A DNA stretch of 64,000 nt from Neorhizobium alkalisoli (GTDB taxonomy: Bacteria > Pseudomonadota > Alphaproteobacteria > Rhizobiales > Rhizobiaceae). Under the pieces are notes generated by a model. The model was not told the DNA's origin, did no database searches, and worked only from the letters and a program-made list of their open reading frames with translations. The stretch spans positions 496,001 to 560,000 of the forward strand of contig NZ_PVBN01000002.1 in NCBI RefSeq assembly GCF_002968635.1. Direction: 5' to 3'. Made by a program: the position numbers and the translations under genes. Position 1 is the first letter of the stretch. The number at the start of each line of letters is the position of its first letter. This document shows positions 1-9,245 of the stretch, piece after piece.

Positions 1-3000
1 GGGTTCTCGCTCGCCCATGAATTTGACGAGCGGATGGAGCAGCTGACCTCGGTACTCTCGACGCGCGGCCAGGCGCTCCTGACCGAGTTCGAAACCCGCG
101 CTTCGTCTCTCGACGCCAATACCGAAAAATTGAATGCCGCGCTGGCAGACCGTACCCGGCAGCTCAACGAGACCCTGCTGGCCCGCACGCGCGAGATCAC
201 GGAAGGGCTTTCCAGCAGCGAAAAGACCCTCACCGGCTCACTCGACGAAATACTGTCGGGCCTCAACAGCTCGCTCGAGGAAAAGGGTTCCTCCTTCCGC
301 CAGAGCCTCCAGACGACGGTCGAGGATGTCGTCATGGACCTCGACATGCGCTCCAGCTTCTTCGAGGAACGCCTGCAGGCAACCGTCGGCCATCTCAGCA
401 CCACGTTCGACGACAGCGTTTCTCAGTTTACATCCGCATTCGATCAACGCGCCGGCTCACTCGACAGCAAGCTGATGGACAGCCTTGCACGCATCAATGA
501 GACGGTCGCGAGCGGCTCGGAGTCCATCGAAAGTATTCTCAGCTCCAGCATCGAACGCATCAGCTCGTCCTTGACGGATCAGTCTTTCGCGCTCGCCACC
601 ACGCTCGGCACCGGCCAGGAAGTTTTGGACTCCATGCTCGAAAGCCGCTCGCGCGAGCTTTCCGATGCACTGTCGGCGCGCAGCAGCGAGATCCAGGACG
701 CCTTGGGCTCCCGCACGATAGAGATCCAGGACGTTCTGGGCTCACGGACAGCAGAGATCCAGGAGGTACTGGGGTCCCGTACGGCAGAGATCCAGGACGT
801 TTTGGGCTCCCGTACCGCGGAGATCCAGGACGTACTCTCGTCTCGTACGAGCGAGCTTCAGCAGGGCCTCGCGGGCGCACATCGGCAGATCGAAAGCACC
901 CTTACAGAAGGCAACAGCGCGCTTCTGCACACGCTCACGGACAACCAGACCAAGTTTGAACAGGGGCTGGCAATCCGCTCGGGCGCGATCATTGCGGCAC
1001 TTTCGGGCAGTCACGATCACCTGACCGAAGTCCTCAGCCAGAAAACTGCAGCCATCGACACCCTGATGTCCAACGCGCCGGAGCGGCTCGCGGGTATGTT
1101 CGATGAAAAAGCGAACCATATCGCGCGCACTTTGTCGGAAAGCGAGCAGCGGCTCAGCGGCGACCTCGGGCGCCACGCGTCGCAAATGCAGATCTCGCTC
1201 GAAACCAATCGCGAGCGGATTTCCGAAATCCTCGACGACAAGTCGATGGAGATCGCCACGTCCTTTGCGCTTGGTGAGGACCGTCTCACCGGCATGCTCG
1301 ACGAGAAGTCGGAAGCCATCGCCCGTGCATTGTCCGAAACGGAACAACGCATGAGCGGCGATCTCGGCCGTCGCACCTTCGAAATCCACGAGGCGCTCAA
1401 CACCAACCGCGATAAGCTCGCGGAACTCCTGGACGACAAGTCCATGGAAATCGCCACGTCCTTCGCACTTGGCGAAGATCGCCTTTCCGGCATGCTGGAC
1501 GCCAAGGCCTCGGCACTGGTGAATACGCTGTCGGATGCTGACAGCCTTATCGAGCAGTCCTTCGCAGCCCGGGCGGAAGCGATCCATAACGCCTATGCCG
1601 ACAACCAGCTCAATCTCGATCTCTCGCTTGAGACCCGCACTGCCGAGCTTTCTCGGATCCTGGAATCCGGCGGAGAGCGTCTCGAACAGGCTGTGGGCAG
1701 CGCCAGCAATCGCATAGAGAGCGCCCTTACCGATGGTGCCGGCCGCTTCGAAGCGGGCCTCGCCGGCGGTCTGGATCGGATGGAGACCGTCATGAGCTCC
1801 ACGCAGGAGCGGATCGCGGCGACCATCGGTCTCGGCCATCAGCAACTGGAAACGACGCTCAGTTCCGGCCACGACCAGATGCGGGAAACGCTCGAAGAGC
1901 GGACCAGCCTGCTTGCCACCACACTGGGCGACGCGCGGAACCAGATCGGCGACCTGATGCAGGATCAGGCAACATCTCTGAGCACCTCCATCGCAACCAG
2001 CGCCGGCATGCTGGAAATGACGCTCGAGAACCAGAACAGCGCATTGAAGGATGCCATCGACACCGCTGGACAGTCTCTGGAAGAGCGGCTCCGCGACAAT
2101 GTCGGCACCCTTGCCGTCCGCCTTTCGGATGCCGCGGGCGAGATCGGCCGCTCGGCAGACGCCTTCTCCAATCGTATCCGCCAGACTGTCGGTGGGGTTC
2201 AGGGCGCTCTTGAAGAAACGGGCAGCCGGATCGAATCGACCTTCGGCGGCCTCGAGGATCGCATTCGCGGCGAAGTCGTGAATGCAACCCAACTTGTCAA
2301 CGACGCCGGCAGCAATCTCTCCGCCGCGCTCGACAGCCGCACATCGGAATTGGAGCGCGTTGCCGTCGAGGCCACCGACCGCATCGCCGACACGATGGAC
2401 GGACGCACCGCCCGCATTGAAGAGCGTCTCGGCACGATCGACCGTGCCCTGACGATCGGGCTCGACAATGTAACCAAGACAATCGAAAGCAAGGCTGTCG
2501 GCCTTGCCTCGACACTGCGCGAAGCCGTCAGCGCCGCGGCGCAAAGCATGGACAGCGAAGCCACCCGTTCGGCGGAAGTGCTTGCCCGCGCAGGCGCCGA
2601 GTTCACCGAAGAACTGACAAACCGCAACAGCGAATTTACGAAAGCGATCGAGGAACGTTCAATCCAGATCGTCGGGCGGATTTCCGAGACGCAAAACAGG
2701 CTGGCGGGCCAGGCTGCGACTGTTGCGCATGCCTTCTCCGAAGCCGGAAACGCGATCGTCAACAAGGTCGCCGAAGCCGACAGCCTCGTGAAGAAGCAGG
2801 TGACGGCAATCTCCGAGGCTCTCGACGATGCGCAGAAGGCGCTTGGGGAACGCGGAAACGATATCCGGACCACGCTGACGGAAACGGCAGACCAGCTTGA
2901 CAATGCCATGGACGCCGTCGACCGCGCACTTGCGGCCCGTGGCGAGGCGATCCGTTCGGCGCTCGACAACCGTGCTCGTGATCTGAATTCCATGCTCGCC

Positions 3001-5034
3001 AGCCGCTCGGCCGAACTCAGCCGCCTTCTCGACGAAAAGGCGAGACCGATGGTCGAGGAATATGCCGAGACCGGCCGTGCCGCCGTCGAACAGATCACCG
3101 GCGCTGCCCAGCAGGGTGCAGAACGCCTGTCCGCTACCGCTGAGGAAACCGCTGCCCGGATCCGTAACGAGAATTCCGCGCTCATCGATGCCATCGCCAC
3201 CCGAACCAACGACACCCTGGCGGCCATCACCCAACGGACCGAGAATGCCGCCGGCACCATGCGCTACGTCGAGCAGGGTCTGTCCGTGGCTGTGAACAGC
3301 CTCATCGACAAGCTCGCTGAAAGCAATTCCAGCATCAGCGCCATGGTGCAGCAGGCAGCGCAGGACATCGGCAGCACTGCGGACGTCGCGGCCGAGCATC
3401 TCGCCGAAGCCGATCGCAAGCTCGGCGCAACAGCCAACCGCTTCTCTCAGTCGGCTGGCCATGTGGCAGATATCGTCTCCGGTTCGACCCGTATGCTCGA
3501 AACCAATATCGAGCGCATGTCTGAAGTCTTTGGCCAGACGCTCGATCAAGTCGGGGGTATCGTCAGCCGCTTCGACGAACATTCGAGGGTCCTGTCGGAG
3601 GCTTCGGACCTCCTCAATGCTGCGCAATCCAATCTTGCCAGCACTCTGGATGAACGCCAGAACGCGCTTCGCAATCTGGCAGGCGGCCTCCTCAAGCGCT
3701 CGGAAGAAATCGAAGCGACCATGCGCAACCTGACGGGTCTCGTGGACAGCGCTTTCGAAAAGGCTGAGGAACGCTCCCTGCAGGTCGGCTCGCGACTGCG
3801 GGAAAGCCTGCATGCCTCATTCGCCGACATCGGCCGTACGTTGGGCGAAACCCAGCATCGCGCCGAAGTCACTGCCGACGCCATGCGCGAAGCCTTGGTG
3901 AATGCCGGTGGCGACGCTACCCGCGCCATCGAGTCGACTTTGTCGGATGCCGAGAAAAGGACCCGGGATCTTTCCGAACGGATGCGCGGAAGCATCTCTG
4001 CCTCGCTCACCGATGTCGAACGGCTGTTGTCGGATGCCACCGACCGGTCGGGCACTGCCGCGGAACAGCTTCGCGAAACGCTGCGTGAATCGGTCGAGGA
4101 AGCGATCAATCGCTTCTCTGGCGCAACCGACGAAATCCGGCGCTCGGCGCAGGACATTCGGCGCGAGCTGGATACGACCCGTACGGAACTCAAGCGCGGC
4201 GCCTTCGATCTTCCGGAAGAGGCCAAGGAAAGCGCCGCCGCCATGCGTCGCGCAGTCGCCGAACAGATCAAGGCTCTCCAGGACATTTCCGCCCTGGTCG
4301 GACGCTCGACGCAGAATTTCGAGGTCTCGGAGGCTTCCACGAGCCGTCCGGCTCCGGCACCTGCTCGTCCCCAGCCTGCCGCTGCCGCTCCCATCGTGCA
4401 GCAGCCCGCTCCGACTGCTCCGCGCAACGACACGTATGGCGCAAGCTCGCTGCGGGGCGCGCTTCCTCTTGATCGGCCTGTCGCTCAGACGCCGGTTCCA
4501 CGCGCGCCTGAACCGGCCTCCCGCGGCGGCAATGCGAGCGATGACGGCTGGATCAGCAACCTGCTCCGCGGAGCGTCGCGTGACGAACTGGCCGAATCTC
4601 CAGCACCGCGTCAGCAGCAACCGGCGCGCTCGGCCGAACCTGCACCTGCGCCGCCCCCCCGCAGCAACGGAGACAACCGCAACCCTCGCCACATGGTCGA
4701 GTCGTTGAACTCGCTGTCCGTCGATATTGCCCGGGCGATCGATCATGATGCATCGGTTGATCTGTGGCGCCGCTACCAACGCGGTGAGCGGGATGTCTTT
4801 ACTCGCCGTCTCTATACGCTTAAGGGCCAGCAGACCTTCGACGAGATCAAGCGCAAGTATGAGCGGGAGCCGGAATTCCGGACCGCTGTCGACCGCTACA
4901 TCGCCGACTTCGAGAAGCTGCTCGCCGATGTCGCGCGCACGGATCGTGACAAGACGGTGACCCAGAGCTATCTGACGTCGGACACGGGCAAAGTCTACAC
5001 GATGCTCGCCCATGCCGCTGGCCGCTTCAACTGA
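1..5034 (+). CDS. Giant hendecad coiled-coil protein, GPR/RgsE-like (5' end outside window)
   Basis: The frame is open to base 1, so the N-terminus is missing; 1677 codons are visible and the first in-frame ATG (34) is probably internal. The chain is almost entirely Ala/Ser/Glu/Arg-rich helix with an 11-residue rhythm (hydrophobic, EI, L, SRT), giving long right-handed coiled coils. A Pro/Ala-rich linker follows at about residues 1430-1545 (counted from ATG 34), then a conserved-looking globular tail at about 1550-1666 containing LWRRYQRGE and LTSDTGKVY. No membrane segment is visible in this part. Size, apolipoprotein-like repeats and rhizobial context fit the Growth Pole Ring protein of Agrobacterium (RgsE of Sinorhizobium), which organises polar growth. 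That assignment is by architecture and recollection, not by alignment. Such proteins are often annotated 'kinesin-like'. The next gene is convergent. Confidence 0.8.
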   Translation, partial: GFSLAHEFDERMEQLTSVLSTRGQALLTEFETRASSLDANTEKLNAALADRTRQLNETLLARTREITEGLSSSEKTLTGSLDEILSGLNSSLEEKGSSFRQSLQTTVEDVVMDLDMRSSFFEERLQATVGHLSTTFDDSVSQFTSAFDQRAGSLDSKLMDSLARINETVASGSESIESILSSSIERISSSLTDQSFALATTLGTGQEVLDSMLESRSRELSDALSARSSEIQDALGSRTIEIQDVLGSRTAEIQEVLGSRTAEIQDVLGSRTAEIQDVLSSRTSELQQGLAGAHRQIESTLTEGNSALLHTLTDNQTKFEQGLAIRSGAIIAALSGSHDHLTEVLSQKTAAIDTLMSNAPERLAGMFDEKANHIARTLSESEQRLSGDLGRHASQMQISLETNRERISEILDDKSMEIATSFALGEDRLTGMLDEKSEAIARALSETEQRMSGDLGRRTFEIHEALNTNRDKLAELLDDKSMEIATSFALGEDRLSGMLDAKASALVNTLSDADSLIEQSFAARAEAIHNAYADNQLNLDLSLETRTAELSRILESGGERLEQAVGSASNRIESALTDGAGRFEAGLAGGLDRMETVMSSTQERIAATIGLGHQQLETTLSSGHDQMRETLEERTSLLATTLGDARNQIGDLMQDQATSLSTSIATSAGMLEMTLENQNSALKDAIDTAGQSLEERLRDNVGTLAVRLSDAAGEIGRSADAFSNRIRQTVGGVQGALEETGSRIESTFGGLEDRIRGEVVNATQLVNDAGSNLSAALDSRTSELERVAVEATDRIADTMDGRTARIEERLGTIDRALTIGLDNVTKTIESKAVGLASTLREAVSAAAQSMDSEATRSAEVLARAGAEFTEELTNRNSEFTKAIEERSIQIVGRISETQNRLAGQAATVAHAFSEAGNAIVNKVAEADSLVKKQVTAISEALDDAQKALGERGNDIRTTLTETADQLDNAMDAVDRALAARGEAIRSALDNRARDLNSMLASRSAELSRLLDEKARPMVEEYAETGRAAVEQITGAAQQGAERLSATAEETAARIRNENSALIDAIATRTNDTLAAITQRTENAAGTMRYVEQGLSVAVNSLIDKLAESNSSISAMVQQAAQDIGSTADVAAEHLAEADRKLGATANRFSQSAGHVADIVSGSTRMLETNIERMSEVFGQTLDQVGGIVSRFDEHSRVLSEASDLLNAAQSNLASTLDERQNALRNLAGGLLKRSEEIEATMRNLTGLVDSAFEKAEERSLQVGSRLRESLHASFADIGRTLGETQHRAEVTADAMREALVNAGGDATRAIESTLSDAEKRTRDLSERMRGSISASLTDVERLLSDATDRSGTAAEQLRETLRESVEEAINRFSGATDEIRRSAQDIRRELDTTRTELKRGAFDLPEEAKESAAAMRRAVAEQIKALQDISALVGRSTQNFEVSEASTSRPAPAPARPQPAAAAPIVQQPAPTAPRNDTYGASSLRGALPLDRPVAQTPVPRAPEPASRGGNASDDGWISNLLRGASRDELAESPAPRQQQPARSAEPAPAPPPRSNGDNRNPRHMVESLNSLSVDIARAIDHDASVDLWRRYQRGERDVFTRRLYTLKGQQTFDEIKRKYEREPEFRTAVDRYIADFEKLLADVARTDRDKTVTQSYLTSDTGKVYTMLAHAAGRFN
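688..852 (+). repeat. Five 33-bp tandem repeats inside the giant gene
   Basis: The string GAGATCCAGGA begins at 688, 721, 754, 787 and 820, exactly 33 bp apart. Each unit encodes one hendecad of the form EIQDVLGSRTA. The copies differ mostly at third codon positions, so they are recent but not identical. Confidence 0.9.
1096..1491 (+). repeat. Two 198-bp in-frame repeats inside the giant gene
   Basis: Units starting at 1096 and 1294 encode two similar 66-residue blocks (six hendecads each). Both carry M-x-DEK, SGDLGR, LDDKSMEIATSFALGEDRL and then GML. The 198-bp step is six times the 33-bp unit, which suggests growth by in-frame duplication. Confidence 0.8.
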
Positions 5035-5051
5035 AAGCAGCCACAATAGAC

Positions 5052-5088
5052 AACCAAAAAGGCCGCCTCGAAGGCGGCCTTTTTGGTT
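5052..5088. terminator. Bidirectional intrinsic terminator
   Basis: A perfect 17-bp inverted repeat (5052-5068 and 5072-5088) with a 3-base loop is flanked by A-run and T-run on opposite sides. It can therefore end both the plus-strand giant gene and the minus-strand MCE transport operon. Confidence 0.9.
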
Positions 5089-5130
5089 TCGGAACTGGCT
5101 CGTTACTCGCCCAGGAGTAGGAGCGGCGCC

Positions 5131-5745
5131 TTACATGACTTTTAGCGCCCAGTCGACAATCTCTGTGCCCACCTTGGCAAAGGCCTTGTCGAGCGCTTCG
5201 ATGAAATGACGGTTCTCCGATCCGGACACCGGCGCCGTCGCCTTGAAGACGCTCTGGGCACGCACTGTCCCGTTGCGATCGTTGAGCAGCTTTGCCGAGA
5301 TCTCCACGATCGCGACGCGCGGACTGCTGGCGCTCACTTCGAAGGCTCTTATGTCGGTCACCACCTGATAGTCGATGGCGAGGCCCTGTCCTGGTTTGCC
5401 AACGCCACCGACGCGACCAGAGTTTTCGAAGGCTTCGACGAGCTTCGACTGAACGAGAGCCGGCAGACGGTCGCCCCACTGGGAATTGGCAAGATACTGG
5501 ATTTCCGAAGGAGAAACACGAACCACCACCTGCTCGCTGTTCAACAGCTTGACCGCAGTCGGCTCGGGAATCAGGATCTGCCGATTGCGGGCCGCGGGCC
5601 CTTCGCCGGAGGACGCGATAGAGAGATCGAACGTGTCGTTGTTCGCGCTGCCGCCGCAGCCGGTGACAAGCACTGCCACCAATGGCAGTGCGACGAGGAG
5701 CGGGCGGCGGTTCACGCGTCGCGTCAATAACTCCGTACCAGTCAT
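5131..5745 (-). CDS. ABC-type transport auxiliary lipoprotein (MCE operon)
   Basis: This is a 204-aa lipoprotein and the last gene of a four-gene operon with permease, ATPase and MCE protein. It is most like the auxiliary lipoprotein family (PqiC-like) that works with MCE proteins in lipid traffic between inner and outer membrane. From the ATG at 5745 the protein starts with two Arg pairs, a hydrophobic stretch and the lipobox LVTGC (acylated Cys 30). An upstream ATG at 5799 would overlap the MCE gene and push the signal peptide inward, so I prefer 5745. The mature part holds a phrase typical of the family, VRVSPSEIQYLANSQWGDRLP. The substrate is unknown. Confidence 0.85.
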   Translation of the reverse strand: MTGTELLTRRVNRRPLLVALPLVAVLVTGCGGSANNDTFDLSIASSGEGPAARNRQILIPEPTAVKLLNSEQVVVRVSPSEIQYLANSQWGDRLPALVQSKLVEAFENSGRVGGVGKPGQGLAIDYQVVTDIRAFEVSASSPRVAIVEISAKLLNDRNGTVRAQSVFKATAPVSGSENRHFIEALDKAFAKVGTEIVDWALKVM

Positions 5746-5776
5746 CAAAATCCCAGTCTCCAAATCGCGGCCCGCG

Positions 5777-7147
5777 TCACCGGCGTGTCCTGCCGTCATA
5801 CTGTTTCACTGTCTCCCCGCCGAAGATCAGCCTTTGCGGGTTCTGGTCGAAGTTGTTGATTGTCTGATCGAGCGACTGGACGGTGCGCCGGGCGTCGTTC
5901 ACCAAGGTCTGGATATCTCTCAGCCCTGTTGCCGAGAAGCGCGTGAGATTGTCGGCGATCGGGCCTACGCGCGCATTGATATTGTTGGCCACGGTCCGGA
6001 AAGATTCCAACGTTCTACGGGCTTCAGCAAAAAGCCCCTGTGAATCGTCGCTCGAAACGAGGCCGTCCACTTTGGCGAGAATGCCGTCGACGCGGCTCGA
6101 TGCCTCATTCAGCTTGCGGGCGAGTTCGGTAAAGTCGCCAACCGCCCGGTCGATGTCTTCCCTGCGATTGGCGAAGCTGTCGACCACGTCGCGGGCGGAG
6201 CTAATCGTCTGCCGCGCGTCTTCCGAGGCAGCCGTTATGTTGCCGATGGTGGTTTTGACCTGCTCGGGATTAACCGAACTCATGACTGTATCGACACGCC
6301 GCAATACGCTCTGGGCCTGAGTACCCGCCTGTTCGAAATTTGCCGCTGCATTCCTGACATTGGCGACAAGATCGCCAAAGTTGTCCGAAGCATTCGCGAT
6401 ATTTCGGGTGGCTCGTTCGGTATTGGATACGACGGCGTTGATCTTCTCGGCATCGATCGCACTCACCAGTCGCTCAGCGGCCTGAAGGGTCGAATTCAAT
6501 GTGCCGGAGACGCGATCAATCGTCGTCGACAGCGTGGACAAGCTGTTCAGGAATTTGTCGATGCTGTCAGAGTTCTGGGCAAGAGCACCGGTGAACGTTT
6601 CGACGTTACGAATGGTTTGAGTGAGCGGCCCGCGCGCATCCGCAACAAATCCCTGGATATCGCCGATCGCCGCGTCGGCTCGGTCGAGAATCTTGTCCGC
6701 GGTGGCGAGCAGGTTCGTAACGCTCGATTGCTCGGCGATCAGCACGGCTGGCCGACCGGTCTCGAGCGACTTCTGGAGGATATTCTCCTCGCCCTTCGCG
6801 CCGCCTGAAAGCTCGATATAGGCAGCCCCCGTCAGTCCCTGCACTTCAAGAGCAGCTTGAGTGGACTGATAGACCGGTGCATCCGCCCTCACTTCGGTAA
6901 AAGCGATCGAGTAACGTGGATCGTCCGGATCGATCGTAAGGCTACGGACCGAACCGACCGGAATACCGTTGAAACGGACCGGCGAGCCGACCGAAAGGCC
7001 GTTTGCCGATCCGGGGATGCGGATCGCAAGTTCAGCCGTAGGTCCACCTCGACCGGACTGGGCCATCCAGTAGACGAAGCCGAAGGCGGCCGCGATCACC
7101 AGCAACGTGAAGAAACCGACAAGGGCGTAGTTAGCTCTGGTTTCCAT
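5777..7147 (-). CDS. MCE (MlaD) domain periplasmic lipid-transport protein
   Basis: 456 aa. An N-terminal anchor (about residues 8-29) is followed by an MCE/MlaD domain (about 38-115, with GSPVRFNGIPVG and YIELSGG), then a long helical region of some 300 residues rich in heptad-like patterns. MCE proteins form hexameric lipid channels on top of an MlaE-type permease. The long helical tail resembles single-MCE proteins that may build a needle-like conduit (inference). It lies 8 bases after the ATPase gene and 31 bases before the lipoprotein gene, in the same operon. It is much longer than E. coli MlaD (about 180 aa), so it is not a simple MlaD equivalent. Confidence 0.9.
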   Translation of the reverse strand: METRANYALVGFFTLLVIAAAFGFVYWMAQSGRGGPTAELAIRIPGSANGLSVGSPVRFNGIPVGSVRSLTIDPDDPRYSIAFTEVRADAPVYQSTQAALEVQGLTGAAYIELSGGAKGEENILQKSLETGRPAVLIAEQSSVTNLLATADKILDRADAAIGDIQGFVADARGPLTQTIRNVETFTGALAQNSDSIDKFLNSLSTLSTTIDRVSGTLNSTLQAAERLVSAIDAEKINAVVSNTERATRNIANASDNFGDLVANVRNAAANFEQAGTQAQSVLRRVDTVMSSVNPEQVKTTIGNITAASEDARQTISSARDVVDSFANRREDIDRAVGDFTELARKLNEASSRVDGILAKVDGLVSSDDSQGLFAEARRTLESFRTVANNINARVGPIADNLTRFSATGLRDIQTLVNDARRTVQSLDQTINNFDQNPQRLIFGGETVKQYDGRTRR

Positions 7148-7155
7148 GGATTAAG

Positions 7156-8001
7156 TCACTTCTCTACTTCCGCAGCCGGCTGCTTTTCTTGGATCACGAC
7201 CGACCGCGCCCGCTTCCCGCGGAAATAGGACTGTACCCATGGATCGTCATTAGCAAACATATCTTCAAGGGTACCTTCCACCAATACCCGTTTCTCGCCA
7301 AGCACGGCAATACGGTCACAAACCGAAAAAAGGCTGTCGAGGTCGTGTGTTACCATATAAACCGTCAGCCCGAGAGTGTCGCGCAGCTTGGCAATCAGCG
7401 CATCGAAATCAGCCGCCCCGATGGGATCGAGACCCGACGTCGGCTCGTCCAGGAATACCAGGTCCGGGTCGAGCGCAAGCGCTCGCGCGAGCGCAGCACG
7501 CTTGATCATGCCGCCCGAAAGCTCCGATGGGTATTTGTCGGCTGCATCCGGCGGCAGCCCCACCATTTCGACCTTCAGATAGGCCAGTTCGTCCATCAGC
7601 GACTGCGGCAAATCCAGATATTCGCGCATCGGAAGCTGGATATTCTCCTTAACGGTCAGCGCCGAGAACAGTGCCCCGTGCTGGAACAACACACCCAAGC
7701 GCATGTCCACCTGCATGCGCTCCTCTTCCGAGGCGTTGTCGTAGTCGATGCCGAGGATTTCGATCACGCCCGACCGGTGCGGCAGAAGGCCGAGAACGGT
7801 GCGCATGAGAACGGACTTGCCGGTGCCCGAGGCGCCCACGAAACCCAGGATTTCACCGCGATAGACGTCGAGGTTCAGACGATCGAGCACCAACTGCTCC
7901 CCAAAGCCGACAGTCACGTCTCGCACCGAAAGCACGACCTTGCCGCCGTTTGGCTTATCCTTGACGCTGCCCTCTGCCACCTCTTCCAACTCCGCCCCCA
8001 T
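7156..8001 (-). CDS. ABC transporter ATPase, MlaF-like
   Basis: 281-aa nucleotide-binding subunit. The Walker A is GASGTGKS (residues 56-63), the ABC signature is LSGGM, the Walker B is DLVFLDEP followed by TSGLDP, and the switch His is in VTHD. The ELSGGMIKRAALARAL block is characteristic of the MlaF/Ttg2A family. It energises the MlaE-type permease encoded just upstream. Its ATG overlaps that gene's TGA by one base, indicating translational coupling. The first 20 residues precede the ABC core and end near KPNGG. Confidence 0.93.
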   Translation of the reverse strand: MGAELEEVAEGSVKDKPNGGKVVLSVRDVTVGFGEQLVLDRLNLDVYRGEILGFVGASGTGKSVLMRTVLGLLPHRSGVIEILGIDYDNASEEERMQVDMRLGVLFQHGALFSALTVKENIQLPMREYLDLPQSLMDELAYLKVEMVGLPPDAADKYPSELSGGMIKRAALARALALDPDLVFLDEPTSGLDPIGAADFDALIAKLRDTLGLTVYMVTHDLDSLFSVCDRIAVLGEKRVLVEGTLEDMFANDDPWVQSYFRGKRARSVVIQEKQPAAEVEK

Positions 8002-9158
8002 CAGAAATCGATTGCCGAGTAAAAGATGGCGAAAAGCGCATCCATCAGGATGACGACGAAGATAGCCTTCACGACCGACGTCGTGACGTGCTGTCCGAGA
8101 GATTCCGCGCTGCCGCCGACCTTCATGCCCTCAACAGCGGCAACGATGCCGATCGCCAGCGCCATGAACGGCGCCTTGATCATCCCAGATGCAACGGATG
8201 TATGGTCGATCGCCTCGTGCAGACGTGAGAGGTAAGTGTCGAACGTGATGCCCGAATAGGCCCAGGCAACGACCGCGGCACCGAAAAGGGCGGCAAAATT
8301 GGCGATGATGGTCAGGAGCGGCAACGCCACGGTAAGCGCCACAAGGCGCGGAAAGATCAGCACGCCCACCGGGTTGAGACCGATGACGGTCAGCGCATCG
8401 ATTTCCTCCCGCATCTTCATCGAACCGATCTCCGCGGTGATCGCGCTGCCCGACCGGCCGGCGATCATGATCGCCGTGAGGAGAACCCCGATCTCGCGAA
8501 GCTGAAGTATCCCGACGAGGTCGACCACGAAGATTTCAGCGCCGAAGTAACGGAGCTGGAAAGCGCCCTGCTGCGCGATGATGGCGCCGATCAGGAACGA
8601 CATCAGCACGATAATCGGCACGGCCCGCACGCCCATGCGGTCGATATGGGTGACCACCGATGCAGGAGATACCCCGGCCCCTCGGCCGAACTTCATCTGC
8701 GCGCCGCGGACCGCCGAACCGAGAATGTGCATGGCAGCGTAAAAGTCGCCGCCGAGACCCACCATGATCTTGCCGCTCGGAGCAAATACCCGCTCGAAAA
8801 GCGTACCTCTGTTCCCGCTGTCGACAGGAGGTGCCGGCGCCTTTTCCGGCAATGCGCCGATGAGTTCCCGGATCGGTCCTTCGCCCCCGGTGAGCACGGC
8901 CTCGCGGCCCTGTTCGGCCTTGGAAGTCATCAGGCGGCGAATCAGCCACGCGCCCGCCGTATCGACGCCGCCGACCCCGTTGAGGTCGATCTCCAGCCTG
9001 CCCTGCCCTTCGGCGCGCTCCAACCGTTCCAGATCTTTCAGGATCGGAGAAATTGTCGAACCTCGCCAGTCACCCGCCAGGAGGTAACGTTCGCCGCCTG
9101 GCAGATCTTCGGCCTTGATTTCGGCTGCCTTGGACGTCACGGGTTCTTTCGCAGTCAT
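8001..9158 (-). CDS. MlaE-family permease with N-terminal STAS-like domain
   Basis: 385 aa, first gene of the lipid transport operon. Residues about 20-110 look like a STAS-type domain (LEIDLNGVGGVDTAGAWLIR). In E. coli this role belongs to a separate protein, MlaB, so here the two are fused. The permease part (about 150-385) carries the family hallmark REIGVLLTAIMIAGRSGSA followed by EIGSMKMREEIDAL, with about five to six membrane segments. A dgcA-like gene is divergent 87 bp away, so the operon promoter must lie in that short interval. Confidence 0.92.
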   Translation of the reverse strand: MTAKEPVTSKAAEIKAEDLPGGERYLLAGDWRGSTISPILKDLERLERAEGQGRLEIDLNGVGGVDTAGAWLIRRLMTSKAEQGREAVLTGGEGPIRELIGALPEKAPAPPVDSGNRGTLFERVFAPSGKIMVGLGGDFYAAMHILGSAVRGAQMKFGRGAGVSPASVVTHIDRMGVRAVPIIVLMSFLIGAIIAQQGAFQLRYFGAEIFVVDLVGILQLREIGVLLTAIMIAGRSGSAITAEIGSMKMREEIDALTVIGLNPVGVLIFPRLVALTVALPLLTIIANFAALFGAAVVAWAYSGITFDTYLSRLHEAIDHTSVASGMIKAPFMALAIGIVAAVEGMKVGGSAESLGQHVTTSVVKAIFVVILMDALFAIFYSAIDF

Positions 9159-9245
9159 TGATCATTTGAGGATTCAATACGATACGGTTGATCGCATTTT
9201 CAGGATCAGCAATAAAGTCACCTCACAGGTATTTGCATTAAAGGG

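Noticed and set aside
688..852. 33-bp repeats as a CRISPR array
   Set aside because: No spacers: the units are contiguous, in frame and translated.
742..2544. 600-codon open frame antisense to the giant gene
   Set aside because: It mirrors the repeats of the sense gene, has no domain sense, and arises from GC-rich codon bias.
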